Positions 55,284-64,000 of a DNA stretch of 64,000 nucleotides are shown here, in pieces. The translations under genes were made by a program, and so were the position numbers. Each line of letters starts with the position of its first letter. Within the stretch, counting starts at the first letter, position 1. Below the pieces are notes generated by a model. It was not told where the DNA came from, did not search any database, and saw nothing but the letters and a program-made list of their open reading frames with translations. Origin of the DNA: Inhella proteolytica (GTDB lineage Bacteria; Pseudomonadota; Gammaproteobacteria; Burkholderiales; Burkholderiaceae_C); NCBI RefSeq assembly GCF_016093275.1, contig NZ_JAEDAK010000006.1:62001-126000 (forward strand), in the 5' to 3' direction.

Positions 55284-57076
55284 GCGGGCAATTTGGCCAG
55301 GTCGATGTCCAGGTTCTGGAACAGGTCCACCCAGAACAGCTGGCGGCGGTAGCCGATGACCCAGGGCTGAGCCATGTCATTGATGAGGCGGTGCACATGC
55401 ACCTTCATCGGCATGTAGGCGGCCTGGATGCGCTTGGCCTCGTGGAACAGGGCATCGCGCTCGGGGCCATCGGGCAGCAGCTGGGCCTTTTCGTACAGGC
55501 GGTCAAAGGCGGCCAGCTTGAAGCGTGAGTAGTTCTGCTGGCCGGCCTGCGGGCCGTACAGGCGCTGCAGCATGCCGATGCCGTCGGGGTAGGAGGCGGT
55601 ATTGCCCAGCATCCACAGCTGCAGCTTGCCGGCGCGCGCCTGCTTGAGCTGCTCGGGCCACTTACCGTGGAAGAACTTGGGGCGCAGGCCGATGGCGCGC
55701 AGATTGCGGTTCCAGAGCTCGTCGAACTGGCGCGAGAGCGAGTCGGGCTGCGAGGCGATCTCGATCGTCAGCGGCGAGCCGTCCGGGTGCTCGCGATAGC
55801 CGTCGCCGTCGCGGTCCTTGTAGCCGTACAGGTCCAGCAGGGCCTTTGCCTTGGCGGGGTCGTAGTCGCCGTTCTCGCTCTTGTAGGCCGGGTCGTAGCC
55901 GGTGGTGTGGGGCAGCACCAGGGATTGCGCCACCACCGCCTGGCCGCGCCGCACGCGGCGGATCTCGGCCTCGACGTCGAGGCACAGCGAGATGGCCCGG
56001 CGCAGCGCCACGCGGTGCGGCTCGTAGCCGCCCAGCTGCGGGTCTTCCATGTTGAAGAAGGTGAAGGCGCAATCGGCCGCCGGGTGGCGGTAGAGCTGCA
56101 TGCCGCGCTTGGCCAGGTTGGGGGCCAGCTTGCCGCCGGGCAGGGCGACGTCGATGAACTCGGGCGGGATGCGCTCGATGAAATCGTGCTCGCCGTTCAG
56201 GAAGCTGAGCCAGCGCGGCTGCGACTCCTCGATCGGGCTGATCTCGACGCGGTCGATCAGCGGCAGGCGCTTGCCCTTGAAGTGCGCGGCGATGCGCAGC
56301 GCCTCGGGGTCGGTGGCGGCGGTCTCGTAGTAGACCTCGCGGTAGCTGGGGTTGCGTTCCAGCACGATCAGGCTGGAGCGGCGCCACTGCGCTAGGCGGT
56401 AGGGGCCGGTGCCCACCGGATGGGCCTGGATCTCGTCGCCGTAGGCTTCGACGACCTCGCGCGCCATGGCGCCGAACAAGTCGTTCTGCGCCAGGATCTC
56501 CACCAGGCGCGGGCGCGGGGCCTTTAGCTTGAAGACCAGGGTGTAGCGGTCCGGGGCCTGCAGGCCCTCGATGCGGGCGTCGTAATTGAACGGCTGCTTG
56601 CTTTCCAGCGCGCGGCGGCGCAGCTCGGCCAGGCCGACGATGCCCTGCTCCTCCAGCGAGGGCCACATCGGGCTGGTGGTCTTGGGGTCGGCGAAGCGCA
56701 TCAGCGCAAAGATGAAGTCCTGCGCCACCAGTTCGCGCTTGGCGCCCTTGAAGGCCGGGTCGTCCTGGAAGTAGATGCCGCGGCGGATCTGGATGCGGTG
56801 CACGGTGAAGTCCGCATTCGTCTCCGGCAGGGCGGTGGCGATGCGCGGCACCAGGCGCGCCGGCCGGGCCAGCGGGTCGTAGCCGTACAGGGCCTCGAAG
56901 ATGTGGCTGGTGACGATGCGCGAGTAGATGTCCGAGATGCGCGCCGGGTCGAAGCCCGTCTCGGCGATCTGGAAGGCCATGCGGAAGACCTTGGGGCGGG
57001 CGGGCGCTTGCGCGCGGCTGGCGGCGGCCAGCGGCAGCAGCGCCGCGGCCAGGGTCTGGCGGCGGTCGAGCTTCAT
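55280..57076 (-). CDS. family-5 ABC substrate-binding protein, copy 1
   Basis: The 598-residue protein begins with a signal of Tat-like character ([11 protein letters not shown], ending RAQA-P). It is a periplasmic extracellular solute-binding protein family 5 member (oligopeptide/dipeptide type) with the family segments GFDPA and [14 protein letters not shown] calcium-loop-like motif (codons at 55799-55816) lies in the second lobe. It is the last of four paralogous copies in this operon, separated from the third by a small gene, and is coupled to ynfA by GTGA. Confidence 0.88.
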   Translation of the reverse strand: MKLDRRQTLAAALLPLAAASRAQAPARPKVFRMAFQIAETGFDPARISDIYSRIVTSHIFEALYGYDPLARPARLVPRIATALPETNADFTVHRIQIRRGIYFQDDPAFKGAKRELVAQDFIFALMRFADPKTTSPMWPSLEEQGIVGLAELRRRALESKQPFNYDARIEGLQAPDRYTLVFKLKAPRPRLVEILAQNDLFGAMAREVVEAYGDEIQAHPVGTGPYRLAQWRRSSLIVLERNPSYREVYYETAATDPEALRIAAHFKGKRLPLIDRVEISPIEESQPRWLSFLNGEHDFIERIPPEFIDVALPGGKLAPNLAKRGMQLYRHPAADCAFTFFNMEDPQLGGYEPHRVALRRAISLCLDVEAEIRRVRRGQAVVAQSLVLPHTTGYDPAYKSENGDYDPAKAKALLDLYGYKDRDGDGYREHPDGSPLTIEIASQPDSLSRQFDELWNRNLRAIGLRPKFFHGKWPEQLKQARAGKLQLWMLGNTASYPDGIGMLQRLYGPQAGQQNYSRFKLAAFDRLYEKAQLLPDGPERDALFHEAKRIQAAYMPMKVHVHRLINDMAQPWVIGYRRQLFWVDLFQNLDIDLAKLPA

Positions 57077-57104
57077 GAAGGAGCCTTGGGAAAGGAGGGG
57101 AGGG

Positions 57105-57497
57105 TCAGTCGCGCGGCTGGCGCGCGCATTCCTGGGCGCTGAAGGCGCTCTTGGCCGGGCCGCTCAACTGCTCGGCGGCTGGCTCCTTGGGGAAGCTGAG
57201 CCGGTACAGCGCCGGCCGGCCGGAGATGCGTTCCACCATCACATGGGCCTCGGCACGCGCCTGCAGCACGGCGCAGGCACCGCGCAGGGCCAGTTGGCCC
57301 AGCAGGCTGTCGCCGGCATTGCCCGCCACCAGTTCGGCCAGCGAGAACTCGGGCGCGCGCTCCAGCTCGCGGAAGGCCGCGCCGCCGGCTGCCGCCACGT
57401 TCACCGTGGGTGCCTGCCAGGCACCGACGGCCTGACCCGGCGCCGGGCTGGCGGCCAGCAGGGGCAGGGTGGTGCAGACGAGGCAGAGCAGGGACAT
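57105..57497 (-). CDS. small secreted protein of unknown function within the binding-protein run
   Basis: The ATG at 57497 gives 130 residues beginning with a signal peptide (LLCLVCTTLPLLAASPA). The mature part is Ala/Gly-rich with one pair of Cys (ACAVLQ and ECARQPRD at the end), VMVERISGRPALYRLSF being the most structured stretch. A longer frame extends upstream, but its extra residues look non-signal-like. It sits between copies 1 and 2 of the binding proteins, 28 bases before copy 1. No family was recognised. Confidence 0.5.
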   Translation of the reverse strand: MSLLCLVCTTLPLLAASPAPGQAVGAWQAPTVNVAAAGGAAFRELERAPEFSLAELVAGNAGDSLLGQLALRGACAVLQARAEAHVMVERISGRPALYRLSFPKEPAAEQLSGPAKSAFSAQECARQPRD

Positions 57498-57653
57498 GGA
57501 ACCGATCTGGCAGAAAGACAAGACCGCGCGGCCTTGCGCGGCGGGCGCATGATGCCCAAAAACGGGGCATTTTGCCGTTTGGCAGGGGGGCTTGGAAGGG
57601 CAAATTCCGCCTTCTTGAGGAGACGCAAGCACCCGCCCTGTGCCACAAAACCG

Positions 57654-59438
57654 TCATCGTGCGGCCGCGGCGGGGTCCACGTCCACGTACTCCCACCAGT
57701 TCTGCCAGAACAGCGGGCGGCGATAGCCGCTCATCTGCGTGCGCTCGATGTCGGTGAGGAAGCGGTGGCCCTTGAACTTGATGGGCATGTAGGCCACCGC
57801 CAGCCGCACAGTGCGCGCCATCAGCGCCAGGCGCTCCGGGCCTTCGGGCAGGGTGATGATCTGCTCGTACAGGCTGTCCATCTCGGGCAGGCGGAAGCGG
57901 CTCATGTTCTGGCCGCCCACCTGCGCGCTGTGGAAGCGCGCCAGGCTGCTTTGGCCGTCGGGCTTGTCGGCGCTGGTGGCCACCATCCACATCTGGTATT
58001 TGCCGGCGCGCGCAGCCTTGAGCTGCTCGGGCCATTTGGCGGCCTTGAAGGCCACGCACAAGCCGATGCGCTTCATGTCCTTGTCGAAGCGCTCGTCGAT
58101 CTGGCGCTGGAAGGCCTCGGGCGTGGTGTTCATCTCCAGCTTCAGCGGGCCGCCGTCGGGGGCGTCGCGGCAGCCGTCGCCGTCGCGATCCGTGTAGCCG
58201 TACAGGTCCAGCAGGCCCTTGGCCTTGGCGGGGTTGAACTCGCCGTTTTCGGTCTTGAGGAGCGGGTCGTAGCCCACCGTGTTGGGGGTGTAGAAGCCCT
58301 GCGCCGGAATCGCCTGACCGCGCCGCACCAGGCGGATCTCGGCTTCCAGGTCCATGCCGAGGCCGATGGCGCGGCGCAGCGCCACCTTCTCGGGCGCAAA
58401 GCCACCCACCACCGGGTCGTCCATGTTGAACATCTGGAAGTACACCTCGGAGTTGAGGGTGCGGTGCAGATGCATGCCCTGCTTGGTGAGGTTGGGCGCG
58501 AGCTTGCCGTTCGGCGCGGCCAGGCTGATGAAGTCCTCCGGCACGCGCTCGATGAAGTCGTGCTCGCCCTTCAGGAAGGCCAGCCAGCGCGGCTGGTTTT
58601 CTTCAATGATGGCGATCTCCACCCGGTCCACCATCGGCAGGCGGCGCCCCTTGAACTTCTGCAGCAGGGCCTGGCCCTCGGCGTCGTCGGCGTTGGGCTC
58701 GGCGTCGTAGAAGCGTTCGCGGTAGTCGGGGTTGCGCTCCAGCACGATGCGAGAGCCGCGCTTCCACTCCGTCAGCACGAAGGGGCCGGTGCCCACCGGG
58801 TGGGCCATGGTGTCGTCGCCATAGGCCTCGACGACTTCGCGCGCCACTGCGCCGTACAGATCGCCCCCCGCCAGCTCCTGCAGGAAGCGCGGGTTGGGCT
58901 TGTCCAGCGCGATGCGCAGGGTGTAGCGGTCCAGCACCTGCAGGCCCGGAATCGGGCGCTCGTAGTCGAGCCCGCGCTTGGCCTTCTGCGCTTGCTCGCG
59001 CAGGGCCTTCAGGCCCTGGATGCCCCAGCTCTCCACGCTGGTCCAGCCCGGGCTGGGGATCAGCGGGTCGGCGAAGCGGCGCAGCGCGTAGGCGTAGTCG
59101 GCCGCCACCAGTTCGCGCTTTTGGCCCTTGAAGGCGGGGTCGGCGCTGAAGTAGATGCCCGGGCGGATGCGCGCCGTCCACACCGTGAAGTCGGCATTCG
59201 GTGTGGGCAGCTCGACGGCCGTGAGCGGCTTGAGCTTGGCCGGGCGCGCCAGGTGGTCGTAGGTGACGAGCGACTCGAAGATGTGCGGCGTGATGGTGCG
59301 CGAGTACAGATCGTTGATGCGCGCGGGGTCGAATCCGGTCTCCGCCACGCGGAAGGCATAGCGCAGGGTCTTCTTCGGCGCCTCGGCCTGGGCGAGGGTG
59401 CACAGGGCCAGCAGGCCGGCCAGCAGCAAGCGTTTCAT
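57654..59438 (-). CDS. family-5 ABC substrate-binding protein, copy 2
   Basis: The ATG at 59438 gives 594 residues with a typical signal peptide (LLLAGLLALCTLAQA). Segments [30 protein letters not shown] and DRDGDG (codons at 58173-58190) match its paralogues. The ligand may be an oligopeptide or similar small molecule; nothing decides between these. It is coupled by ATGA to the end of copy 3 (59435-59438). A Cys pair unique to this copy (CRDAPDG and LCVAF) could form a disulphide. Confidence 0.88.
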   Translation of the reverse strand: MKRLLLAGLLALCTLAQAEAPKKTLRYAFRVAETGFDPARINDLYSRTITPHIFESLVTYDHLARPAKLKPLTAVELPTPNADFTVWTARIRPGIYFSADPAFKGQKRELVAADYAYALRRFADPLIPSPGWTSVESWGIQGLKALREQAQKAKRGLDYERPIPGLQVLDRYTLRIALDKPNPRFLQELAGGDLYGAVAREVVEAYGDDTMAHPVGTGPFVLTEWKRGSRIVLERNPDYRERFYDAEPNADDAEGQALLQKFKGRRLPMVDRVEIAIIEENQPRWLAFLKGEHDFIERVPEDFISLAAPNGKLAPNLTKQGMHLHRTLNSEVYFQMFNMDDPVVGGFAPEKVALRRAIGLGMDLEAEIRLVRRGQAIPAQGFYTPNTVGYDPLLKTENGEFNPAKAKGLLDLYGYTDRDGDGCRDAPDGGPLKLEMNTTPEAFQRQIDERFDKDMKRIGLCVAFKAAKWPEQLKAARAGKYQMWMVATSADKPDGQSSLARFHSAQVGGQNMSRFRLPEMDSLYEQIITLPEGPERLALMARTVRLAVAYMPIKFKGHRFLTDIERTQMSGYRRPLFWQNWWEYVDVDPAAAAR

Positions 59439-61204
59439 GAGGGATCTTTCAGGTCCACCACGTCCCACCAGTTGTTCTGAAAAACAGGGGAACGGAAACC
59501 GACCAGGCGCGGGCCGGTCAGCGTGTTGTAGATGCGGCGGCCCTTGGTCTTGTAGGGCATCAGGGCGGCGGCCAGGCGCTCGCTGCGGCGCATCAGCGCG
59601 GCGCGCTGCTCGCCGTCGGGCAGCACGGCAATCTGCTCGAACAGGGCGTCCATCTCCGGCAGCTGGAAGCGCGCCAGGTTCTTGCCGCCGGCCTGGGGGC
59701 CGTGATAGATCGCCAGCGCCTCCAGGCCGTCGGGCGTGTGGGCGGCCTCGGTCACGGTCCAGAGCTGGAAGCCGCCGCTGCGGCTGGCCTTGAGGTTCTC
59801 GGCCCACTTCGCGCTCCGGAAGCGCACGCGCAGACCCAGGGCCTGCAGGTCCTTGCGGAACACCTCGTCGAGCTGGCGCTGGAAGGCGGTGGGTTGGGTC
59901 AGCATCTCCAGCTCCAGCGGCTGGCCCTGCGGGTCCTCGCGCCAGCCGTCGCCGTCGCGGTCCGCAAAGCCGTAGGTGTCCAGCAGGCCCTTGGCCTTGG
60001 CGGGGTCGTACTCGCTCTGCAGGCTCTTGAAGCCAGGGTCGAAGCCGCTGGTGTGCGGGAAGTAGAAGCCCTGGGCGGGCACGGCCTGGCCGCGGCGCAC
60101 GGCGCGGAATTCGGTGGCCAGGTCGGTCCCCAGGCCGATGGCGCGGCGCAGCGCCACGCCCTGCGGGTTCAGGCCGCCCACCAGCGGGTCGTCCATGTTG
60201 AAGACGAGCAGCAGGGTCTCGGCACCCAGGCTGCGGTGCAGCTGCATGCCCTGCCGGGCCAGATTGGGTGCCAGGCGCCCGTGCGGCAGGGCCAGGGGCA
60301 CGAACTCCTCGGGCACGGAGACGATGTCGAAGTCGCCCTGCAGAAAGCTCAGCCAGCGCGGCTGCGTCTCCTCAATGACGGCGACCTCGACGCGGTCCAC
60401 CATCGGCAGGCGGCGGCCCTGCAGCTGCGCCAGGATGGCCTGGCCGGCTGCGTCCTCGGCCGCCGGCTGGGCCTCGTAGTAGCGCTCGCGGTAGCCGGGG
60501 TTGCGCTCCAGCACCAGGCGCGCGCTGCGCTTCCATGCCTTCAGCACGAAGGGCCCGGTGCCCACCGGATGCGCCATGGTGTCGTCGGCATGGGCCTCGA
60601 CGACCTCGCGCGCCACGGCGCCGAAGATGTCGCCGCTGGCCAGCGCAAACAAGAAGCGCGGGTTGGGACGCTCCAGCTGGAAGCGCAGGGTGTGGCGGTC
60701 AAGCGCCTGCAGGCCGGCGATGGGCTGGGCGTAGTCAAAGCGTGCCTTGCTTTGCAGCAGCTGCGCGCGGTAGGCCTTCAGGCCCGCCAGGCCGAGCGCC
60801 TCGACATCCTTCCAACCCGGGCTGTTGACGGCCGGGTCGGCAAAGCGCTTGATGCTGTAGACGTAGTCCGCGGCCACCAGCTCGCGCGGCTGGCCGCCAA
60901 AGGCCGGGTCGGCGGCGAAGTGGATGCCGGGGCGCAGGCGCACCGTCCAGGTCTTTTGATCCGCACTGACCTCGGGCAGGGCCGCCGCGGTGAGCGGCAC
61001 GATGCGGTAGGGCGTGGCCAGCGGGTCGTAGCCGTAGGGCGCTTCGAGGATGTGCGCCAGGATGCTGCGCGAGTAGAAGTCGGTGACCTTGGCCGGGTCA
61101 AAGCCGGTTTCGGCCACGCGCAGCGTGATGCGCAGGGTCTTCTGAGGCTGGGCGCCGGCTGCCAGCGACAGCGCGGCCGCCAGCGTGGCCAGCACGCGCT
61201 TCAC
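59435..61204 (-). CDS. family-5 ABC substrate-binding protein, copy 3
   Basis: The GTG at 61204 gives 589 residues, with a short signal peptide (VLATLAAALSLAAGA). It shares [34 protein letters not shown] and DRDGDG (codons at 59945-59962) with copies 1, 2 and 4, but lacks Cys residues. GTGA (61201-61204) joins it to the end of copy 4, and ATGA to copy 2. Confidence 0.88.
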   Translation of the reverse strand: MKRVLATLAAALSLAAGAQPQKTLRITLRVAETGFDPAKVTDFYSRSILAHILEAPYGYDPLATPYRIVPLTAAALPEVSADQKTWTVRLRPGIHFAADPAFGGQPRELVAADYVYSIKRFADPAVNSPGWKDVEALGLAGLKAYRAQLLQSKARFDYAQPIAGLQALDRHTLRFQLERPNPRFLFALASGDIFGAVAREVVEAHADDTMAHPVGTGPFVLKAWKRSARLVLERNPGYRERYYEAQPAAEDAAGQAILAQLQGRRLPMVDRVEVAVIEETQPRWLSFLQGDFDIVSVPEEFVPLALPHGRLAPNLARQGMQLHRSLGAETLLLVFNMDDPLVGGLNPQGVALRRAIGLGTDLATEFRAVRRGQAVPAQGFYFPHTSGFDPGFKSLQSEYDPAKAKGLLDTYGFADRDGDGWREDPQGQPLELEMLTQPTAFQRQLDEVFRKDLQALGLRVRFRSAKWAENLKASRSGGFQLWTVTEAAHTPDGLEALAIYHGPQAGGKNLARFQLPEMDALFEQIAVLPDGEQRAALMRRSERLAAALMPYKTKGRRIYNTLTGPRLVGFRSPVFQNNWWDVVDLKDPS

Positions 61205-63030
61205 TGCTCGCGGGCCTTGCGCTGGGCCTCGACGTCGATGTCCAGGTACTGCCAGAAGTCGCGCCGGAAGATGTTGCGCTCCAGGCCGCTGACCCAGGGG
61301 TGCGCCATGTCCGTGAAGATGCGGTGCACATGCACCTTGTAGGGCATGTAGGCCACGGCCATGCGGTTGAGCTTCTCCATCACCGCCAGGCGCTCGGGGC
61401 CGTCGGGCAGGGCGCGCTGCTGCTCGTAGAGGGCGTTGTAGGCGGGCAGGTCGAAGCGCGCATGGTTGCTCTGGCCCTTGTTCTTGCCGTAGCCCAGGGT
61501 CAGGAAGGCGTCGCCGTCGGGCACGCTGGCGCTCCAGCCCACGCCCCACATCATCAGCTTGCCGGCGCGGCTGGCCTTGAGCTGCTCGGGCCACTTGGCC
61601 AGCTTGAACTGGATGCGGATCTTGAGCGCGTCCATGTTCTTCTGCCAGAGCTCGGCCAGGGCACGGTTCTGGCCGTCGGGCTGGGTCGCGTACTCCAGCA
61701 CCAGCGGGCTGCCGTCGGGGTTGTCGCGCCAGCCGTCGCCGTCCTTGTCCACATAGCCGTGCAGGTCCAGCAGACCCTTGGCCTTGGCGCGGTTGAACTC
61801 GCTCATCTCGCTCTTGAAGGCGGGTGAGTAGCCATAGGTGTTGGGCGCCAGCAGGCCCTGCGCCGGGATGGCCTGGCCGCGGCGCGCCAGCCGCACTTCC
61901 TTGTCCAGGTCCACGCCCAAGGAGATGGCGCGGCGCAGCGCCACCTTGTGCGGCTCGGTGCCGCCCACCATCGGGTGCTCCATGTTGAAGAAGCTCACCG
62001 CCACGTCGGCGCGCGCGTAGCGGTTCATCTGCACGCCGCGCTTGGCCAGGTTCGGGGCCAGCTGGCCGTTGGGCATGGCGATGGAGGCGAATTCGGCCGG
62101 CACTTCTTCGACCATGTCGGCTTCGGCCTTCATGAAGGCGAGCCAGCGCGGCTGGTTCTCTTCAATGATGCTGAACTCGACGCGGTCGATCATCGGCAGG
62201 CGCCGGCCCTTGAGCTTGGCGGCCATGGCCTGCAGGTCGGGCCGGTCCGCCGGCGCTTCCTCGTTGTAGAACTCCTCGCGGAAATGCGGGTTCTTCACCA
62301 GCACGATCTTGCTGCTGCGGCGCCACTCGTCGTTCTTCAGCATGAAGGCCGCGGTACCCACCGGGTGCTCCATGATCTTGTCGCCGTAGAACTCGACGAC
62401 CTCGCGCGCCACCGCGCCGACGAAGGGGTCAGCCAGGTTGTGCATGAAGCGCGGGTCGCCCACCTTCATGCGGATCTGCCAGCGGTACTTGTCCAGCACC
62501 CGCAGGCCTTCGACCTCGCGGTCGTAGTCGAAGGGCTTGCCCTTGAGCGCCTCCTGGCGCAGCTTGTCCAACCCCAGGATGCCGGCGTTCTCCAGGATGT
62601 AGAGGTTGCCGCTCTTGTTCTTGGGGTCGTAGTGGCGCTTGATGGAGTAGACGTAGTCGGCCGCCACCAGCTCGCGCTTGACGCCCTTGAAGGCCGGGTC
62701 GGGCGCGAAGAACAGGCCCGGGCGCACCGTGAAGGTCAGGGTCCTGAAGTCCTCCGACACCTCGGGCAGCTCGCAACCCGAGGGTTCGAGCTTGAACGGG
62801 CGCGCGAGATGGGCGTAGCGCAGCGGCGCGTCGAAGATGCCGGCGGTAAGGGTGCGCGAATACAGGTCGGTGACCTGGGCCGGGTCGAAGCCGGTCTCGG
62901 CCACACGGAAGGAGTAGCGGAACACCTTTTCGGGCGCCGAGCCCTGCGCCTGAACACCGAGCGCGGCCAGCGCAAAAGCCGCCGCCACCATGACCTTTTT
63001 GCCGGCGGTCGCCGTCACAACCTTGAACAC
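61201..63030 (-). CDS. family-5 ABC substrate-binding protein, copy 4
   Basis: The GTG at 63030, preceded by GGAGAG, gives 609 residues with a signal peptide (VMVAAAFALAALGVQA); an ATG 12 codons further in is an alternative. The first of the four transcribed, it carries [28 protein letters not shown] (the usual GTGP is GTAA here) and DKDGDG (codons at 61732-61749). It is the most divergent of the four. It heads the operon and diverges from a DppB-type permease gene. Confidence 0.88.
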   Translation of the reverse strand: MFKVVTATAGKKVMVAAAFALAALGVQAQGSAPEKVFRYSFRVAETGFDPAQVTDLYSRTLTAGIFDAPLRYAHLARPFKLEPSGCELPEVSEDFRTLTFTVRPGLFFAPDPAFKGVKRELVAADYVYSIKRHYDPKNKSGNLYILENAGILGLDKLRQEALKGKPFDYDREVEGLRVLDKYRWQIRMKVGDPRFMHNLADPFVGAVAREVVEFYGDKIMEHPVGTAAFMLKNDEWRRSSKIVLVKNPHFREEFYNEEAPADRPDLQAMAAKLKGRRLPMIDRVEFSIIEENQPRWLAFMKAEADMVEEVPAEFASIAMPNGQLAPNLAKRGVQMNRYARADVAVSFFNMEHPMVGGTEPHKVALRRAISLGVDLDKEVRLARRGQAIPAQGLLAPNTYGYSPAFKSEMSEFNRAKAKGLLDLHGYVDKDGDGWRDNPDGSPLVLEYATQPDGQNRALAELWQKNMDALKIRIQFKLAKWPEQLKASRAGKLMMWGVGWSASVPDGDAFLTLGYGKNKGQSNHARFDLPAYNALYEQQRALPDGPERLAVMEKLNRMAVAYMPYKVHVHRIFTDMAHPWVSGLERNIFRRDFWQYLDIDVEAQRKAREQ

Positions 63031-63292
63031 ACCACTCTCCAGACCCAAGCAGATGCGCCGCAGGCCCGGGAGGGGCTGCGGCGCGCAGGGCGCGGAGTGT
63101 AGGGAGACCAGGGCAGGGTTTGCACCCCGGCATACCCGCGCCATGACCTCTGCCACCCAGACTTACCCCAGCCCGGCCGCCTAGGGCTTTCGCCTAGACT
63201 GCGCGCCGGCCGGACCTGCGGGTGCGGCCCTCCACCCCGCCCCTCGGCGGGGTTCGTTTTATGGCTTAGACGTTCGAAGAAGGGGCCGCCCC
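63031..63292. other. divergent regulatory region of the transporter cluster
   Basis: This 262-base spacer separates copy 4 from the permease gene and should contain both promoters. A hairpin at 63234-63253 lies in the permease leader. No other gene or repeat is evident. Confidence 0.5.
63234..63253 (+). terminator. hairpin with T-rich tail in permease leader
   Basis: ACCCCGCC (63234-63241) pairs with GGCGGGGT (63246-63253) around a CCTC loop and is followed by TCGTTTTAT. Located 39 bases before the permease ATG, it resembles an intrinsic terminator or attenuator. Confidence 0.5.
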
Positions 63293-64000
63293 ATGACGGC
63301 TTATCTGATCCGACGCCTGTGGCAAATGGTCCCCACGCTGCTGGGTGTCGTGCTGCTGGTGTTCTTCCTGTTCAAGTGGTTTGGCAGCGATCCGGCCGAA
63401 ATCCTCGGCGGCCTGTCGGCCACGCAAGAGCAGATCGACGCGATCCGCGACCAGCTGGGCTTGAACAAGCCGGTCTGGGAACAGCTGTGGATCTTCATCA
63501 AGCAGATCGCTACCTTCAACTGGGGCAAGAGCTGGGCCACCAACGAGGCGGTGTCCAGCCTGTTCGCCAGCCGCATGCCGGCCACGCTGACGGTGATGGT
63601 GCCGCTGCTGTTCCTTGAAGTGCTGCTGGCCGTGCCCTTCGCCATGGCCGTGGCCTATGTGCGCGGCAGCCTGATCGACCGCTCGGTCATGATCGTCACC
63701 ACCGTGATGGTGTCGATCTCGCTGCTGGTCTACGTGATCGTCGGCCAGTACCTGTTCGCCTTCCGTCTGGGCCTGTTCCCGGTGCAGGGCTGGACGGATT
63801 CCTTCTGGACCAATCTGACCGTCTACGCGCCGCTGCCGGTGCTGCTGGCGGTGTTCGTGGCGCTGGCGCCGCAGACGCGCCTGTACCGCAGCTTCTTCCT
63901 GGATGAGATCGGCCACGACTACGTGCGCACCGCACGCGCCAAGGGCCTGGACGAGAAGACCATCCTCTTCAAGCATGTGCTGCGCAACGCGCTGATCCCC
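63293..64000 (+). CDS. DppB/OppB-type ABC transporter permease, 3'-truncated
   Basis: The reading frame from ATG 63293 runs to the window end with 236 codons visible. It begins MTAYLIRRLWQMVPTLLGVV (first membrane helix) and carries a family GLNKPVW motif, further membrane helices and the binding-protein-dependent transport signature in the stretch ending HDYVRTARAKGLDEK. It should form the membrane channel for the four binding proteins on the opposite strand; the second permease and ATPases are presumably downstream. Confidence 0.92.
   Translation, partial: MTAYLIRRLWQMVPTLLGVVLLVFFLFKWFGSDPAEILGGLSATQEQIDAIRDQLGLNKPVWEQLWIFIKQIATFNWGKSWATNEAVSSLFASRMPATLTVMVPLLFLEVLLAVPFAMAVAYVRGSLIDRSVMIVTTVMVSISLLVYVIVGQYLFAFRLGLFPVQGWTDSFWTNLTVYAPLPVLLAVFVALAPQTRLYRSFFLDEIGHDYVRTARAKGLDEKTILFKHVLRNALIP

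Noticed and set aside
55280-63030. Tandem binding proteins as an assembly artefact
   Set aside because: The copies differ throughout in sequence and have different signals and overlaps, so they are true paralogues rather than repeated sequence.

Overview
The window is a very GC-rich, densely packed bacterial chromosome segment. Protein signatures (ZnuD-like receptor, UbiH-type hydroxylase, PEP-CTERM and GlyGly-CTERM tails, Kef/KefF pair, the set of oligopeptide-type binding proteins) point to a betaproteobacterium of the order Burkholderiales, probably in the Roseateles/Inhella/Rubrivivax neighbourhood. The order is a fairly safe inference; the genus is a guess. No rRNA, tRNA, CRISPR array, prophage or complete insertion sequence was recognised. 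Most of the window reads as ordinary chromosomal backbone. Layout: 1-3343 holds the end of an AAA+/M41 peptidase fusion, a GFA-type zinc protein and a channel-like/secreted protein pair. 3381-7210 (minus strand) holds a ZnuD-like TonB receptor with a small His/Cys-containing partner, an extracellular PHA depolymerase and a lower-GC CPCC protein. 7300-12501 holds dinG, small enzymes and a WYL regulator operon. 12566-20818 holds a secreted TPR protein, a UbiH-family hydroxylase, an aldo/keto reductase, two diguanylate cyclases and murU. 20906-25792 holds tkt and gap, with a hairpin between them and a strong terminator after gap, then a subtilase with a rhombosortase-type tail. 25794-32224 holds a SPOR/birA/SET operon diverging from topB and a hybrid-free sensor kinase. 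32252-40094 holds secreted and membrane proteins, a LytS/LytTR pair with a small membrane protein, and proA. 40437-48735 holds a hydrolase/M20/SDR operon, kefF-kefC, a PLP decarboxylase with a divergent LysR gene, and a flavin reductase. 49001-54906 holds a GntR-controlled ABC exporter, a PEP-CTERM-like protein and an ECF sigma factor operon. 54966-64000 holds ynfA, four tandem paralogous family-5 substrate-binding proteins and the start of a divergent DppB-type permease. The most unusual non-coding structures are a 271-bp MITE-like element with perfect 28-bp inverted ends (48733-49003) inserted exactly at the stop codons of two convergent genes; a second structured spacer with a perfect 24-bp inverted repeat between proA and an SDR gene (40126-40426); and a 27-bp perfectly alternating purine/pyrimidine tract in the promoter region of topB (27748-27774). 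The most unusual protein arrangement is the run of four paralogous binding proteins, translationally coupled in places and facing a single permease. Operons are compact: ATGA or GTGA overlaps occur at about a dozen junctions, and convergent genes commonly abut or overlap at their ends.
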